This document shows positions 47,439-57,060 of a DNA stretch of 64,000 nucleotides, piece after piece. The position numbers and the translations under genes were made by a program. Every line of letters begins with the position of its first letter. Position 1 is the stretch's first letter. The notes below the pieces were generated by a model. The model saw only the letters and a list, made by a program, of their open reading frames with translations. It did no database searches and had not been told where the DNA came from. Source of the DNA: Balneicella halophila (GTDB lineage: Bacteria > Bacteroidota > Bacteroidia > Bacteroidales > Balneicellaceae); NCBI RefSeq assembly GCF_003096835.1, contig NZ_QENZ01000005.1, positions 62,001 through 126,000 of the forward strand, given 5' to 3'.

Positions 47439-50400
47439 ATGCAAAATTTTGTTCATTTACACGTGCATTCGCAGTACTCCATACTTGATGGGGCTTCAAG
47501 TGTAGAGGGTTTAGTAGGTAAAGCCAAAGCTTGTGGAATGCCAGCTATTGCACTGACTGACCACGGAACAATGTTTGGCATAAAACACTTTCATCAGGCA
47601 GCGAAGAAAGAAGGAATAAAACCAATTGTTGGCATGGAAGCCTATGTTGCTAGGGGGAGTCGCCATGATAAAGAAACGCCTTTTAATCGTTCAGGTTATC
47701 ATTTAATATTATTAGCAAAAAATGAACAAGGTTATAATAACTTAGTGAAGTTGTGTTCCTATGGCTATACGGAAGGTTTTTATTACAAACCGCGTATCGA
47801 TAGAGAGTTGTTGGAGAAGTATCATGAAGGTATAATCATTAGTTCTGCCTGTTTAGGAGGGGAAGTGCCACAGCATATCATGAATAATGATATTTCGGCA
47901 GCCGAAGAAACTATAAAATGGTATAAAAGCATCTTCGGAGAAGATTATTATTTGGAATTGCAACTGCAACAGAATGGAGACCCCAAGATTGACGAAAATG
48001 TCTATGAAAACCAATTGCTCTGCAACAAAGTTATCTTGGAATTGGGTAAGAAGCATGATGTTAAAGTAATAGCTACTAATGATGCTCATTTTCTCAACGC
48101 AGAAGACGCTGATGCTCACGATGTTTTAATATGTTTGAATACAGGCAGGGACAGAGATGATGAAACACGAATGCGTTATACTCGACAAGAATATATCAAA
48201 ACTCAAGAGGAAATGTTTGCCTTGTTTGGAGATCATCCTGAAGTGTTGGCAAATACGTTAGAGATTGCTGATAAAGTAGAAGAGTATGAGCTGAATAAAA
48301 AGCCTATAATGCCAGACTTTGAAATTCCTGAGGGATTTACAGATGCAAATGATTATTTACGTCATATTACTTATGAAGGAGCTAAAGAGCGATGGGGCGA
48401 GGATTTGTCTGAAGAAATCACCGAGCGCTTAGATTTTGAACTGCAAACCATCAAGGATATGGGATTCCCAGATTATTTCCTTATCGTTTGGGATTTTATA
48501 AAAGCAGCTAGAGAAATGGGCGTTCTTGTAGGACCAGGACGAGGATCAGCCGCGGGTTCCGCAGTAGCGTATTGTATTAAGATTACGAATATTGACCCAC
48601 TCGCATACAGTTTGCTTTTCGAGCGCTTCTTGAATCCTGATCGGATTTCTATGCCTGATATTGATATCGATTTTGATGATGATGGACGTCAACTGGTGCT
48701 GGACTGGGTAGCTAAAAAATATGGGAAGGAAAAGGTGGCACACATTGTTACATTTGGAACTATGGCAGCAAAGATGGCGATACGTGATGTTGCACGGGTC
48801 TTAAAATTGCCTTTGGCAGAAGCAAATAGGCTTGCTAAACTAATTCCAGATGGAGTTGGTGTAACATTAAAAAAAGCAGAAGAACAATCTCCAGAATTTA
48901 AACAGGAGCTGAATAGTCAAAACCCTTTAGTTGTAGAGACCTTAGAGTTAGCCTCTAAGTTAGAAGGTTCAGTACGTCAAACAGGAATTCATGCCTGTGG
49001 AGTTATCATTGGGAAAGATAAATTAGAGAATTATATACCCATAATGCCTGCAAAAGATTCGGACTTGATGGCGACTCAATATGATGGTCGTTTTGTAGAA
49101 TCTATAGGTATGCTAAAAATGGACTTTTTAGGCTTAAAAACCTTATCCATTTTAAAAGAAGCCGTTGCAAATATAAAATTATCAAAAGGAATTGATGTCG
49201 ATATTGATACTATTCCATTAGACGACGAAGAAACCTTTAAATTATTCTCTCGTGGTGATACCACAGGAATCTTCCAATTTGAATCACCAGGTATGAAAAA
49301 GCATTTGCGAAGTCTGCAACCGAACCGCATTGAGGATTTGGTCGCAATGAATGCTCTCTATCGCCCGGGACCTATGGAGTACATACCTTCATATATTCGC
49401 CGCAAACATGGAAAGGAAGACATCTCCTATGATCATCCTTTGATGGAAACGTATTTGAAAACAACTTATGGGATTACGGTTTTTCAGGAGCAGGTGATGC
49501 TACTTTCTCGCAGTTTAGGTGGATTTACTCGCGGACAATCTGATTCTTTGCGTAAAGCAATGGGTAAGAAGAAGATAGAAGAAATGAATAAACTCAAGAA
49601 GAAGTTTATTTCAGGCTGTCTTGCTAATGAAGATTTCGTAAAAGATGCAGGTAAAGAACCTAAGAAACTCATCGATAAAATATGGAAGGATTGGGAAGCC
49701 TTTGCGAAATATGCTTTTAACAAGTCTCACTCTGTTTGCTATGCCGATGTTGCTTATAAAACGGGATATTTGAAAGCACACTATCCTGCGGAATTTATGG
49801 CTGCAGTATTGAGTCGAAATTTTAGTGATATCAAAAAAGTAAGCATTTTTATGGACGAATGTCAGCATATGGACTTAGATATTTTAGGTCCTGATGTGAA
49901 TGAATCTCATGCACGATTTATGGTAAACAAAGACGGGGCGATTCGTTTTGGGATGGCAGCCATAAAAGGAGTAGGAGCGAATGCTGTCAATGATATTATT
50001 CGAGAGCGTGAAAAAGGAACATATAGTTCTATTTATGATTTTTTTGAACGAGTAAATTTAAGTTCCAACAATAGACGTACTTTGGAGAATTTAACCTTAG
50101 CGGGAGGGTTTGACAGTTTTGGTTTTAAAAGAAGTCAGTTTTTTCAAGATGTTGATGGCAAAACAGTTTTGGAAAATCTCATTAGTTATGGACAAAAGAT
50201 ACAATCAGAAAGCAATATGGGAATGACGCTTTTTGGAGAGATGCAAGCTGAAACTGTCGTGAAACCTGAAATTCCTTATTGTGAACCATGGAGCAAGATG
50301 CGATTACTTTCGGAAGAAAAAGAGTTAGTGGGAATTTATCTCTCTGCGCATCCATTAGATGAATATAAATTCGAAATACAGAATTTTGCAAACACGACTT

Positions 50401-50948
50401 GGGCTGAGGTTAACGGCGATTTGTCAAAATTGCAGGGAAAAACACTTAACCTTGTAGGACTTGTAACTTCTCATAGAACCGGTTACACCAAAAAGAAAAA
50501 TGACCCTTATGGAGTGATAGACATTGAGGATGCCAGTGGAAGCTATCAATTGTTTTTATTTTCAAAGAACTTTTTCGATTATCGTAATTATATGGTAGAA
50601 AACTGTGCATTGTTTATAAAAGCGACTGTAGAACCTCGAAGGTGGGGAAAGCAAGAGGGTGATTTGCAATTTCAAATCAAAAAAATTCAATTATTATCCG
50701 AAGTTCGCGATCAGTATTTAAAATCACTGACACTACATCTATTTGCTGACGATATGACAGAAAAATCTGTAGAAGAGATTGTGGCATTAGCGGAGAAGTA
50801 TAAGGGAAATAAAAAGCTGAAAATACATATTCAGAATGTTGAAGGCTTAAAAGTTAAGATGTATTCTACTAATTTTCAGGTGAATGGGTCAAATAGTTTT
50901 TTTAAAGAACTCGACTTGCTTGAAGATGTATACTATACTATAAATTAG
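47439..50948 (+). CDS. dnaE: DNA polymerase III subunit alpha
   Basis: The replicative polymerase catalytic subunit (1169 residues, DnaE1 type). The PHP domain starts at once with HLHVHSQYSILDGASSVEG. The palm carries PDIDIDFDDDGR at about 404-415 and the third catalytic Asp in LKMDFLGLKTL near 560. The tandem helix-hairpin-helix region (KGVGANAVNDII) and an OB-fold (NLVGLVTSHRTGYTK) follow in the C-terminal third. Length is normal for DnaE1. Single transcription start expected from its own promoter; trxA follows 75 bases downstream. Confidence 0.96.
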   Translation: MQNFVHLHVHSQYSILDGASSVEGLVGKAKACGMPAIALTDHGTMFGIKHFHQAAKKEGIKPIVGMEAYVARGSRHDKETPFNRSGYHLILLAKNEQGYNNLVKLCSYGYTEGFYYKPRIDRELLEKYHEGIIISSACLGGEVPQHIMNNDISAAEETIKWYKSIFGEDYYLELQLQQNGDPKIDENVYENQLLCNKVILELGKKHDVKVIATNDAHFLNAEDADAHDVLICLNTGRDRDDETRMRYTRQEYIKTQEEMFALFGDHPEVLANTLEIADKVEEYELNKKPIMPDFEIPEGFTDANDYLRHITYEGAKERWGEDLSEEITERLDFELQTIKDMGFPDYFLIVWDFIKAAREMGVLVGPGRGSAAGSAVAYCIKITNIDPLAYSLLFERFLNPDRISMPDIDIDFDDDGRQLVLDWVAKKYGKEKVAHIVTFGTMAAKMAIRDVARVLKLPLAEANRLAKLIPDGVGVTLKKAEEQSPEFKQELNSQNPLVVETLELASKLEGSVRQTGIHACGVIIGKDKLENYIPIMPAKDSDLMATQYDGRFVESIGMLKMDFLGLKTLSILKEAVANIKLSKGIDVDIDTIPLDDEETFKLFSRGDTTGIFQFESPGMKKHLRSLQPNRIEDLVAMNALYRPGPMEYIPSYIRRKHGKEDISYDHPLMETYLKTTYGITVFQEQVMLLSRSLGGFTRGQSDSLRKAMGKKKIEEMNKLKKKFISGCLANEDFVKDAGKEPKKLIDKIWKDWEAFAKYAFNKSHSVCYADVAYKTGYLKAHYPAEFMAAVLSRNFSDIKKVSIFMDECQHMDLDILGPDVNESHARFMVNKDGAIRFGMAAIKGVGANAVNDIIREREKGTYSSIYDFFERVNLSSNNRRTLENLTLAGGFDSFGFKRSQFFQDVDGKTVLENLISYGQKIQSESNMGMTLFGEMQAETVVKPEIPYCEPWSKMRLLSEEKELVGIYLSAHPLDEYKFEIQNFANTTWAEVNGDLSKLQGKTLNLVGLVTSHRTGYTKKKNDPYGVIDIEDASGSYQLFLFSKNFFDYRNYMVENCALFIKATVEPRRWGKQEGDLQFQIKKIQLLSEVRDQYLKSLTLHLFADDMTEKSVEEIVALAEKYKGNKKLKIHIQNVEGLKVKMYSTNFQVNGSNSFFKELDLLEDVYYTIN

Positions 50949-51023
50949 TTTTGCATCATTTTTGATAGTATATTTACTGCTTATAAAATAGAGAACAATA
51001 TTAAATTTTAAAATAATTAGATT

Positions 51024-51341
51024 ATGGCAATTAATGTAACAGATGCAAATTTTGAAGAGGTGGTTTTGAAGTCAGACAAACCTGTTTTGGTTGATTTTTG
51101 GGCTGAGTGGTGCGGCCCCTGTCGTATGGTTGGACCTATCGTTGAAGAATTAGCATCAGAATATGACGGTAAAGCAGTAGTAACCAAGATTAACGTTGAT
51201 GAAAACCCTGAGGTTACTGCTAAGTATGGCATTCGCAACATACCTACAATTCTTTTCTTTAAAGATGGAGAAGTTGTTGATAAGACAGTAGGTGCATTGC
51301 CTAAGGGTAAACTTGCAGAAAAATTAGATGGAATAGCTTAA
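51024..51341 (+). CDS. trxA: Thioredoxin
   Basis: A 105-residue cytosolic thioredoxin with [13 protein letters not shown] as active site and the cis-Pro in [10 protein letters not shown]. It reduces protein disulfides and serves ribonucleotide reductase and, probably, the APS reductase (cysH) found elsewhere in the window. There is no signal peptide. The gene ends at a strong terminator. I recall dnaE followed by trxA in other Bacteroidales. Confidence 0.95.
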   Translation: MAINVTDANFEEVVLKSDKPVLVDFWAEWCGPCRMVGPIVEELASEYDGKAVVTKINVDENPEVTAKYGIRNIPTILFFKDGEVVDKTVGALPKGKLAEKLDGIA

Positions 51342-51361
51342 TAACTATTCAATATATGATG

Positions 51362-51389
51362 AAAGAGGCCTCCGAGTGAGGCTTTTTTT
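51362..51389 (+). terminator. Terminator after trxA
   Basis: GCCTC and GAGGC form a GC-rich stem around CGAGT, extended outward by A-T and G-T pairs, followed by seven T. Confidence 0.8.
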
Positions 51390-51421
51390 GTGCTCTTATA
51401 TTATCGCTTCTGAAAAATGTG

Positions 51422-51429
51422 TAACTTTG
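51422..51429 (+). promoter_or_regulatory. Bacteroidota -7 element inside the longer reading of the DUF4010 gene
   Basis: TAACTTTG matches TAnnTTTG and lies 29 bases upstream of the ATG at 51459. It favours that start over the ATG at 51417. Confidence 0.45.
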
Positions 51430-51458
51430 ATACGTATCTTTTTAATGCTTTGAACGTT

Positions 51459-52742
51459 ATGATTGATTTCCTGAATAATATAAATCCTTTATTGGTGAAT
51501 TTCATACTCGTAGTATTGTTTTCCTTAAGCCTAGGCATGGAACGCAGACAGCAGTATGAAACTAAAAGTACCAAGCAAACCTTCGGAACCGATCGTACAT
51601 TTACATTTATTGGCGTTTTAGGTTTTTTACTACTTATAGCAGATCCTAGCAGTAAAATCCCTTATCTTTTTGGTATGGGTGTTTTAGCAGTGTTTATGTT
51701 GGTTTTCTATATTTTTAAAGCTAAAAAAGAAGAACATTATGGAATGACCTCTGTATTGTTGGCATTCATTACCTATGGTTTTCCGCTGTTTTTATCTACT
51801 GCATCCATTTGGCTTTCATTACTTTTATTTGTTGTAGTGCTGATAATGGCAGGTGCTAAAAAACCACTACGCAATGTGAGTAAGGAAATCGCTGACGATG
51901 AATTTCTGACATTAGCGAAGTTCTTGATTATTACGGGGATAATATTACCCATTTTGCCAAAAGAAGACATTCATGCGTACATTCCTGTATCTCCATACAA
52001 AATATGGTTGGCTGTAGTAGTTGTTTCAGCAATTTCTTATCTCAGTTACCTGTTGCAAAAGTATGTTTTCCCTAAAGCAGGTTTGTTGCTCACCGCCTTT
52101 TTAGGAGGATTGTATAGTAGTACTGCCAGTACAATTATTCTAGCGCGAAAAAGCAAGAATCATGACGAACACCCCAAAGCGTACACCGGGGCTATTATGA
52201 TTACTATAGCCATGATGTATTTGCGGGTGTATATTTTACTGATGATATTTATGCCTTCTATTATTCGGCTTACCTTGCCATATTTCTTAGCGCTTTTTAT
52301 CATCAGTTTGCTTGTAGGTATTTTCTATTATCGCGCAAATCATAATAATGATAAACTTGAAACAATCAATACTGCACTGGAAGATGAAAATCCCTTAGAG
52401 TTTAAAGTTTCCATAATATTTGCGGGATTATATGTGCTCTTTTCTGTAATAACCAATCTTGTTCTTACGAATTTTGGTGAAAGTGGATTATCCTTGTTGT
52501 CTATCGTTGTTGGTGTTACTGATATTACCCCTTTCTTGCTGAACCTTTTCCAGGGACATTATCAGGTAGAACATATTATGATTGCAATTGCTACGTTTCA
52601 AGTGATGGCAAGCAACAATGTGTTGAAAGCTGTATATGCACATATTTTCTCAGGAGAAAAGACAAAAAGATATATCTGGAAAGCATTCTCAATAATAATT
52701 GTTGCAAACATTATTGCAGTAATTGTGTTGTATTTTCTCTAA
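51459..52742 (+). CDS. MgtC/SapB-like membrane protein with DUF4010 domain
   Basis: A 427-residue inner-membrane protein with about twelve hydrophobic helices. The N-terminal part (LVVLFSLSLGMERR, then GTDRTFTFIGVLGFLLL) resembles the MgtC/SapB domain, and the C-terminal two thirds a DUF4010 domain (TAFLGGLYSSTASTIILARK). Its function is unknown; a transport or magnesium-related role is only suggested by the family. The start at 51459 is chosen because a promoter element overlaps the 14-codon extension to 51417. The 3' end overlaps the convergent DMT gene by 4 bases. Confidence 0.78.
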   Translation: MIDFLNNINPLLVNFILVVLFSLSLGMERRQQYETKSTKQTFGTDRTFTFIGVLGFLLLIADPSSKIPYLFGMGVLAVFMLVFYIFKAKKEEHYGMTSVLLAFITYGFPLFLSTASIWLSLLLFVVVLIMAGAKKPLRNVSKEIADDEFLTLAKFLIITGIILPILPKEDIHAYIPVSPYKIWLAVVVVSAISYLSYLLQKYVFPKAGLLLTAFLGGLYSSTASTIILARKSKNHDEHPKAYTGAIMITIAMMYLRVYILLMIFMPSIIRLTLPYFLALFIISLLVGIFYYRANHNNDKLETINTALEDENPLEFKVSIIFAGLYVLFSVITNLVLTNFGESGLSLLSIVVGVTDITPFLLNLFQGHYQVEHIMIAIATFQVMASNNVLKAVYAHIFSGEKTKRYIWKAFSIIIVANIIAVIVLYFL

Positions 52743-53677
52743 GACGTTAATGGTTTTTTTCGTTTAAGGACTTTTTTCAAAGTTCTACGGAAGAAACTGC
52801 CTTTAAACTGTGATAAGAACAATCCACCTACGGTGAGTGCTATTCCTGCCACCATATAGACATTCAGTGTGTCTAAACCTTTATGAATAGCAAACGTAGC
52901 CGTAAATACAGGAATTAAATTGATAAAATAATTGGCTTTGCTCACTCCAATATGGCGTATGCCATCAACAAAAAGGATGTAAGCTATGGAGGAGCAAAAG
53001 AAGGCAAGCAAAAACAATTTCTGCCAGCTTTCAGCTGTTACAGCCGTAAAACTAAAAGACTGATAATCATTTATAAAGAAAATAGGAGCAAAGAATATAG
53101 CACCAAAAGCATTCTGATAAGTTATTAAAGAAAATGGAGTATACTGCGTAGATATCTTATTGAGAATAAGAGTATAACCTACCACAGAAGATACAGCTAA
53201 AAACATCAAAAGTATTCCTAAGGCTTGCCCTTTAAGATTATCTCCATTACTTATAATCATGAGCAATACCCCTGAGAAAGAGATCAATGCCCCAATAAAA
53301 CTTAAAAATGGCAAACGTTCTTTAAAAAAAAGAAATGAGGATAGGGCTACAAATAATGGTGTTGTTGCAATAATGATAGAACCTGTTGTTGGAGACACCA
53401 TGGAGATGCCATAGCTTTCACCGATGTAATACAACAAAGGCTCGAAAAAGGCAAGTAGCATTAAGTTCTTTACAGTGCCTTTTTTTATGGGGTTTAAACG
53501 CTTTAGAAGTTTTCCTATGACCAGTAATAAAATGGTGGAAAGAAGAAGCCTAAAAAAAACTAAAGTAATAGGAGTAAAGCTATCATAAGCCTCTTTAACC
53601 CAGACGTAGGAAACTGCCCAAAATAGCATAGCTGTAACTAAGCCCGCATATGGTAATAATTCTTTTCTTTCATTCAT
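52739..53677 (-). CDS. EamA/DMT superfamily transporter
   Basis: A 312-residue protein with ten membrane helices in two EamA repeats (first from LLPYAGLVTAMLFWAVSYVW, second from about 150). It is a predicted small-molecule exporter; the substrate is unknown. The C-terminal tail is strongly basic (RRTLKKVLKRKKP), consistent with a cytoplasmic end. It is related to, but clearly distinct from, the DMT protein at 3.5-4.4 kb. Single gene, divergent from the nucleotidase operon. Confidence 0.87.
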   Translation of the reverse strand: MNERKELLPYAGLVTAMLFWAVSYVWVKEAYDSFTPITLVFFRLLLSTILLLVIGKLLKRLNPIKKGTVKNLMLLAFFEPLLYYIGESYGISMVSPTTGSIIIATTPLFVALSSFLFFKERLPFLSFIGALISFSGVLLMIISNGDNLKGQALGILLMFLAVSSVVGYTLILNKISTQYTPFSLITYQNAFGAIFFAPIFFINDYQSFSFTAVTAESWQKLFLLAFFCSSIAYILFVDGIRHIGVSKANYFINLIPVFTATFAIHKGLDTLNVYMVAGIALTVGGLFLSQFKGSFFRRTLKKVLKRKKPLTS

Positions 53678-53755
53678 GCCACAAAGTTAGTAAATTGAAA
53701 GTGTATGTTCTCATATTTTTATTATTTTGCAGTAAAATTTTTGATGCTGAATAAT

Positions 53756-54532
53756 ATGTTAAAAAAGCTTTTGTCTTTACCGTTTATATTCGTAGTCCTA
53801 TTATCGGTTGCCTGCAATACTACTCAGGTTGATAATAAAACGATTGACTATCAGAATTATCCTATTACAGAAGAAATTCAAGTTGATAGTTTGAGTGATT
53901 TCGTAAATACCATCAATACTTATCGAAAAGAATTAATAGATGAGATGAGTGTTGTAGTTGGATATTCCTCGATGTACATGCCCATTGAACGACCTGAGAG
54001 TTTACTGAGTAATATGGTGGCTGATTTTACGTGGAAATTAGGCAAGGAATATTGTAAAGAGAATCATTTACCTTACACGGTTGATGCTTCTATTATAAAT
54101 ATTGGTGGTCTGCGGAAACCATTGCCTGAAGGAGAGATAATTTTGAGTGATATTTATGAGATATCTCCCTTTGAAAATAAACTCTACATCGTTGCAATGT
54201 ATGGAAAAGACTTGAGAAAGTTATTTGACCATATAACGAGGAGTGGTGGCGAAGGTGTTGGTAATATTCGATTGATTGCTGATAAAGAGACCCATAAACT
54301 AAAAGAAGCTTATATTAACAATGAGCCATTAAACGATGAAAAAATATATCACATCATATCTATAGATTACTTAATTTCCGGCGGGGATGGTATGGTTTCA
54401 TTTAGTAAGAAAATTGATGAAATAGATATGAACTTGAAGTCCAGAGATGCATTATTGGAATATGTGAAACAAGAACATGCAGCAAACCGACCTCTAACCT
54501 CCAGATTAGATAAACGAATCAGTTATGAGTAG
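53756..54532 (+). CDS. 5'-nucleotidase C-terminal domain lipoprotein
   Basis: A 258-residue lipoprotein (lipobox LLSVAC) that corresponds to the C-terminal, nucleotide-binding domain of UshA-type 5'-nucleotidases: NIGGLRKPLPEGEI, SPFENKLYIVAMYG, then SIDYLISGGDGM. It has no metal site of its own. The catalytic half is encoded by the next gene, which overlaps its stop by 8 bases, so the two probably form one enzyme at the periplasmic face. I took the ATG at 53756 since the signal peptide begins there; the frame is open 17 codons further. Confidence 0.85.
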   Translation: MLKKLLSLPFIFVVLLSVACNTTQVDNKTIDYQNYPITEEIQVDSLSDFVNTINTYRKELIDEMSVVVGYSSMYMPIERPESLLSNMVADFTWKLGKEYCKENHLPYTVDASIINIGGLRKPLPEGEIILSDIYEISPFENKLYIVAMYGKDLRKLFDHITRSGGEGVGNIRLIADKETHKLKEAYINNEPLNDEKIYHIISIDYLISGGDGMVSFSKKIDEIDMNLKSRDALLEYVKQEHAANRPLTSRLDKRISYE

Positions 54533-55388
54533 AAGAACTTTTTTAAAGCAACTCACTTTAGGTACAGCAGGACTTGCTTTAGCTCCAACATTAGCCACTG
54601 CAAAACCAAAGCAAAATAATGTAAAATTGACCATACTTCATACGAATGATATGCACAGTCGTATAGAACCATTTCCGGTGTCTGATAAGAAGTACGGAGG
54701 TAGAGGAGGCTTTGCTCGTATCCATTCTTTAGTTAATAGAATTCGCCAGCAGGAATCTAATGTATTATTGCTCGATAGCGGTGATGTTTTTCAAGGAACG
54801 CCTTACTTTAATATGTTTGGTGGTGAATTAGAGTATAAATTAATGAGCAAGATGGGTTACGATGCAGGAACTATTGGTAATCATGAGTTTGATAATGGAA
54901 TGGATAATATCTTAAAGCAGATGAAGCATCTAAATTTCCCGTTAGTTAGTGCGAATTATGATTTTTCAAAGACCGTTTTGGCAAATAAAATTCCTGAATA
55001 TACTATTGTTAAAAGAGCAGGTAAACGAATAGGTGTATTTGGACTTGGTGTGGCACTGAAGGGCTTGGTTGATAAGGGAAGTTATGGTAAGACGGTTTAT
55101 AATGACCCGGTAATAGTGACTAATAGAGTAGCCAAGCATTTGAAAGAAGTCGAAAAATGCGATTTGGTTATATGTTTATCTCATATAGGATATTCTTATG
55201 ACAATAGCCGAATTTCTGATGTTACTTTGGTGAAGCAGATACAAAATGTAGATATTATATTAGGAGGGCATACGCATACGTTCTTAGAACAAGCCGAAAA
55301 ACATACTGATGCTTCAGGCAGAGAGGTTTTGATCAACCAAGTGGGTTGGGCAGGTATTGCCCTCGGTCGTATAGATTATTATATTTAG
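54525..55388 (+). CDS. 5'-nucleotidase metallophosphatase domain, Tat-exported
   Basis: A 287-residue N-terminal, catalytic half of a UshA-like 5'-nucleotidase. Metal motifs: HTNDMHSR (D42, H44), LDSGDVFQGTPY, TIGNHEFD, and GGHTHT near the C-terminus, with CLSHIGY between. The N-terminus is a twin-arginine signal (SRRTFLKQLTLGTAG, then LALAPTLATAK), suggesting folded, metal-loaded export. The substrate-binding half is the lipoprotein encoded just upstream. The dGTPase gene follows 12 bases later, which fits a nucleotide salvage operon. Confidence 0.87.
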   Translation: MSRRTFLKQLTLGTAGLALAPTLATAKPKQNNVKLTILHTNDMHSRIEPFPVSDKKYGGRGGFARIHSLVNRIRQQESNVLLLDSGDVFQGTPYFNMFGGELEYKLMSKMGYDAGTIGNHEFDNGMDNILKQMKHLNFPLVSANYDFSKTVLANKIPEYTIVKRAGKRIGVFGLGVALKGLVDKGSYGKTVYNDPVIVTNRVAKHLKEVEKCDLVICLSHIGYSYDNSRISDVTLVKQIQNVDIILGGHTHTFLEQAEKHTDASGREVLINQVGWAGIALGRIDYYI

Positions 55389-55400
55389 TTTGAAATTTAG

Positions 55401-56735
55401 ATGATGAATTGGAAGCAATTATTGACAACAAAACGCCTAGGGCAAGAAGATTATATTTCTCATAGGATTGATGCCCGGACACAATTCCAAATGGATTATG
55501 ATCGGTTGATATTTTCATCTCCTTTTCGTCGTTTGCAACATAAAACACAGGTATTTCCACTCCCTTCGGGAATATTTGTGCACAATCGGCTCACACACAG
55601 TCTTGAAGTGGCGAGTGTAGGACGCTCTCTGGGGAATATGGTGGCTTCAGGCTTAAAAAACAAAGGAAATGAAGAACCTTTGCTTCAAGAAATTGGAAGT
55701 ATTGTATCTGCAGCATGTTTGGCTCATGATTTAGGAAATCCTCCTTTTGGTCATTCTGGTGAGGATGCTATTTCAAATTATTTTCGTTCGCAAGAGCGAG
55801 AAATACTAAAAACCCAAGTAAAAACAGAAGAGTGGGAGGACTTGAAGTGGTTTGAGGGCAATGCTAATGCATTACGCTTACTTACACATTCATTCAACGG
55901 ATATAGAAAAGGAGGTTATGCGATGACTTATAGCACCTTAGCCTCTATTGTAAAATATCCTTATGATTCGTCTCAACGGGGAGATAAAAAGAAATATGGT
56001 TTTTTTCAAAGTGAAAAAACTATTTATGAAAAGATTGCTAATGAGTTAGGATTGATAAAAAGTGATGGAACTTTTATGCGTCATCCATTGGTGTATTTAG
56101 TAGAAGCCGCCGATGATATCTGTTATCAAGTGATGGACGTTGAGGATGCTTATCGGTTAAAATTATTCTCTGCATCTGAGACAATAACTTTATTCCGTAA
56201 ATATTTTGAAGGTAATGAAAAGGCACAGCAAAGCATTTGTAAAGTCTTTAATATGGTAACTGATGAAAGTGAGCGAATCGCATATCTACGTTCTAAAGTT
56301 ATCGGAAAATTAGTTGAGGAATGCAAGACGGTTTTCATTGAAAATCAAGATAAAATTATGACTGGTAATTTTCATTCTTCTTTAATAAAAAGCACACCAA
56401 CTAATACAGCACAGACTTATAATGAAATTGCTAAGATTAGTTTTGAACAAATTTATAAACACCCTATGGTTGTGGAGATAGAAGTCTCTGCTTATAAAAT
56501 TATTGAAACACTTTTAGATAAATTAGTCAAAGCTATATTGAATCCTTCTAATTCTTATGCTAAAAGTATATTACGCTTAATTCCTTCAGAGTATCGAGTA
56601 GCTGAAGAATCGAGCAATTATGATAAAATACGTTCTGTTTTGGATTTTGTTGCTGGAATGACCGATGATTATGCTTTGAATATGTACCGAACATTCGAAG
56701 GAGTGCAGTTACCCTACGCAAAGCGAGTTTATTGA
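55401..56735 (+). CDS. dgt: Deoxyguanosinetriphosphate triphosphohydrolase-like protein (dGTPase)
   Basis: A 444-residue HD-domain protein that hydrolyses dNTPs (typically dGTP) to the nucleoside and triphosphate. Signature stretches: RTQFQMDYDRLIFSSPFRRL with the typical FRRLQHKTQVF, the first His in NRLTHSLEVA, the HD pair in CLAHDLGNPPFGH, and the C-terminal Asp in VEAADDICYQVMDVED. Cytosolic. The start may be the second of two adjacent ATG codons (55401 or 55404). It closes an operon with the split 5'-nucleotidase. Confidence 0.9.
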   Translation: MMNWKQLLTTKRLGQEDYISHRIDARTQFQMDYDRLIFSSPFRRLQHKTQVFPLPSGIFVHNRLTHSLEVASVGRSLGNMVASGLKNKGNEEPLLQEIGSIVSAACLAHDLGNPPFGHSGEDAISNYFRSQEREILKTQVKTEEWEDLKWFEGNANALRLLTHSFNGYRKGGYAMTYSTLASIVKYPYDSSQRGDKKKYGFFQSEKTIYEKIANELGLIKSDGTFMRHPLVYLVEAADDICYQVMDVEDAYRLKLFSASETITLFRKYFEGNEKAQQSICKVFNMVTDESERIAYLRSKVIGKLVEECKTVFIENQDKIMTGNFHSSLIKSTPTNTAQTYNEIAKISFEQIYKHPMVVEIEVSAYKIIETLLDKLVKAILNPSNSYAKSILRLIPSEYRVAEESSNYDKIRSVLDFVAGMTDDYALNMYRTFEGVQLPYAKRVY

Positions 56736-56831
56736 TTCAAAAATGAAATTCATTATTTTTCTGTAGTATAGATTTTGGAATAATTCTTGTTTTACATATT
56801 CTGAGATATAAAAACTAAAAAAAACATTATT

Positions 56832-56903
56832 ATGAGAAATGTAAAGAAGTATTTGTTTTTATTATTAGCTACCTATATTGCCAAAAAGATTTTTGGGAAG
56901 TAA
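56832..56903 (+). CDS. Possible small membrane peptide (23 residues)
   Basis: A 23-codon ORF, MRNVKKYLFLLLATYIAKKI plus FGK, with a basic start, a hydrophobic core and a basic end. It could be a small membrane or toxin-like peptide, or the leftover signal sequence of a lost gene. The 3' part of the ORF overlaps a 42-base hairpin (56870-56911). In 56736-57060 there is otherwise no gene; the region ends in the 57000-57040 terminator. Evidence is weak. Confidence 0.2.
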   Translation: MRNVKKYLFLLLATYIAKKIFGK

Positions 56904-56911
56904 TATAGGTA
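56870..56911. repeat. Inverted repeat / hairpin in the 56.7-57.0 kb intergenic region
   Basis: TACCTATATT (56870-56879) pairs perfectly with AATATAGGTA (56902-56911), and inside that CCAAAAA pairs with TTTTTGG around GA, giving a long two-part stem. It is not followed by a T tract, so it is not a simple terminator. Confidence 0.5.
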
Positions 56912-56999
56912 CTATACATTCAAGCTGGTTGCATGTTTTTTTTGATTAAGGCTGTTATTTGCAGTTTGGTCATTTAACAATACGACTGTCAGTATTAAT

Positions 57000-57040
57000 A
57001 AAACCAAAGGGAAGATGCTACGCATCTTCCCTTTGGTTTT
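57000..57040. terminator. Strong bidirectional terminator
   Basis: A perfect 19-pair stem, AAAACCAAAGGGAAGATGC with its complement, with a 3-base loop and T tracts on both strands. It ends the FKBP gene from the right and any transcript through 56.8 kb from the left. Confidence 0.92.
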
Positions 57041-57060
57041 GAAAACATATATTTTATTGG

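Noticed and set aside
50935-50972. Inverted repeat after dnaE (TATACTAT/ATAGTATA)
   Set aside because: Short AT-only stem with a long loop and no T tract; likely chance in AT-rich DNA.
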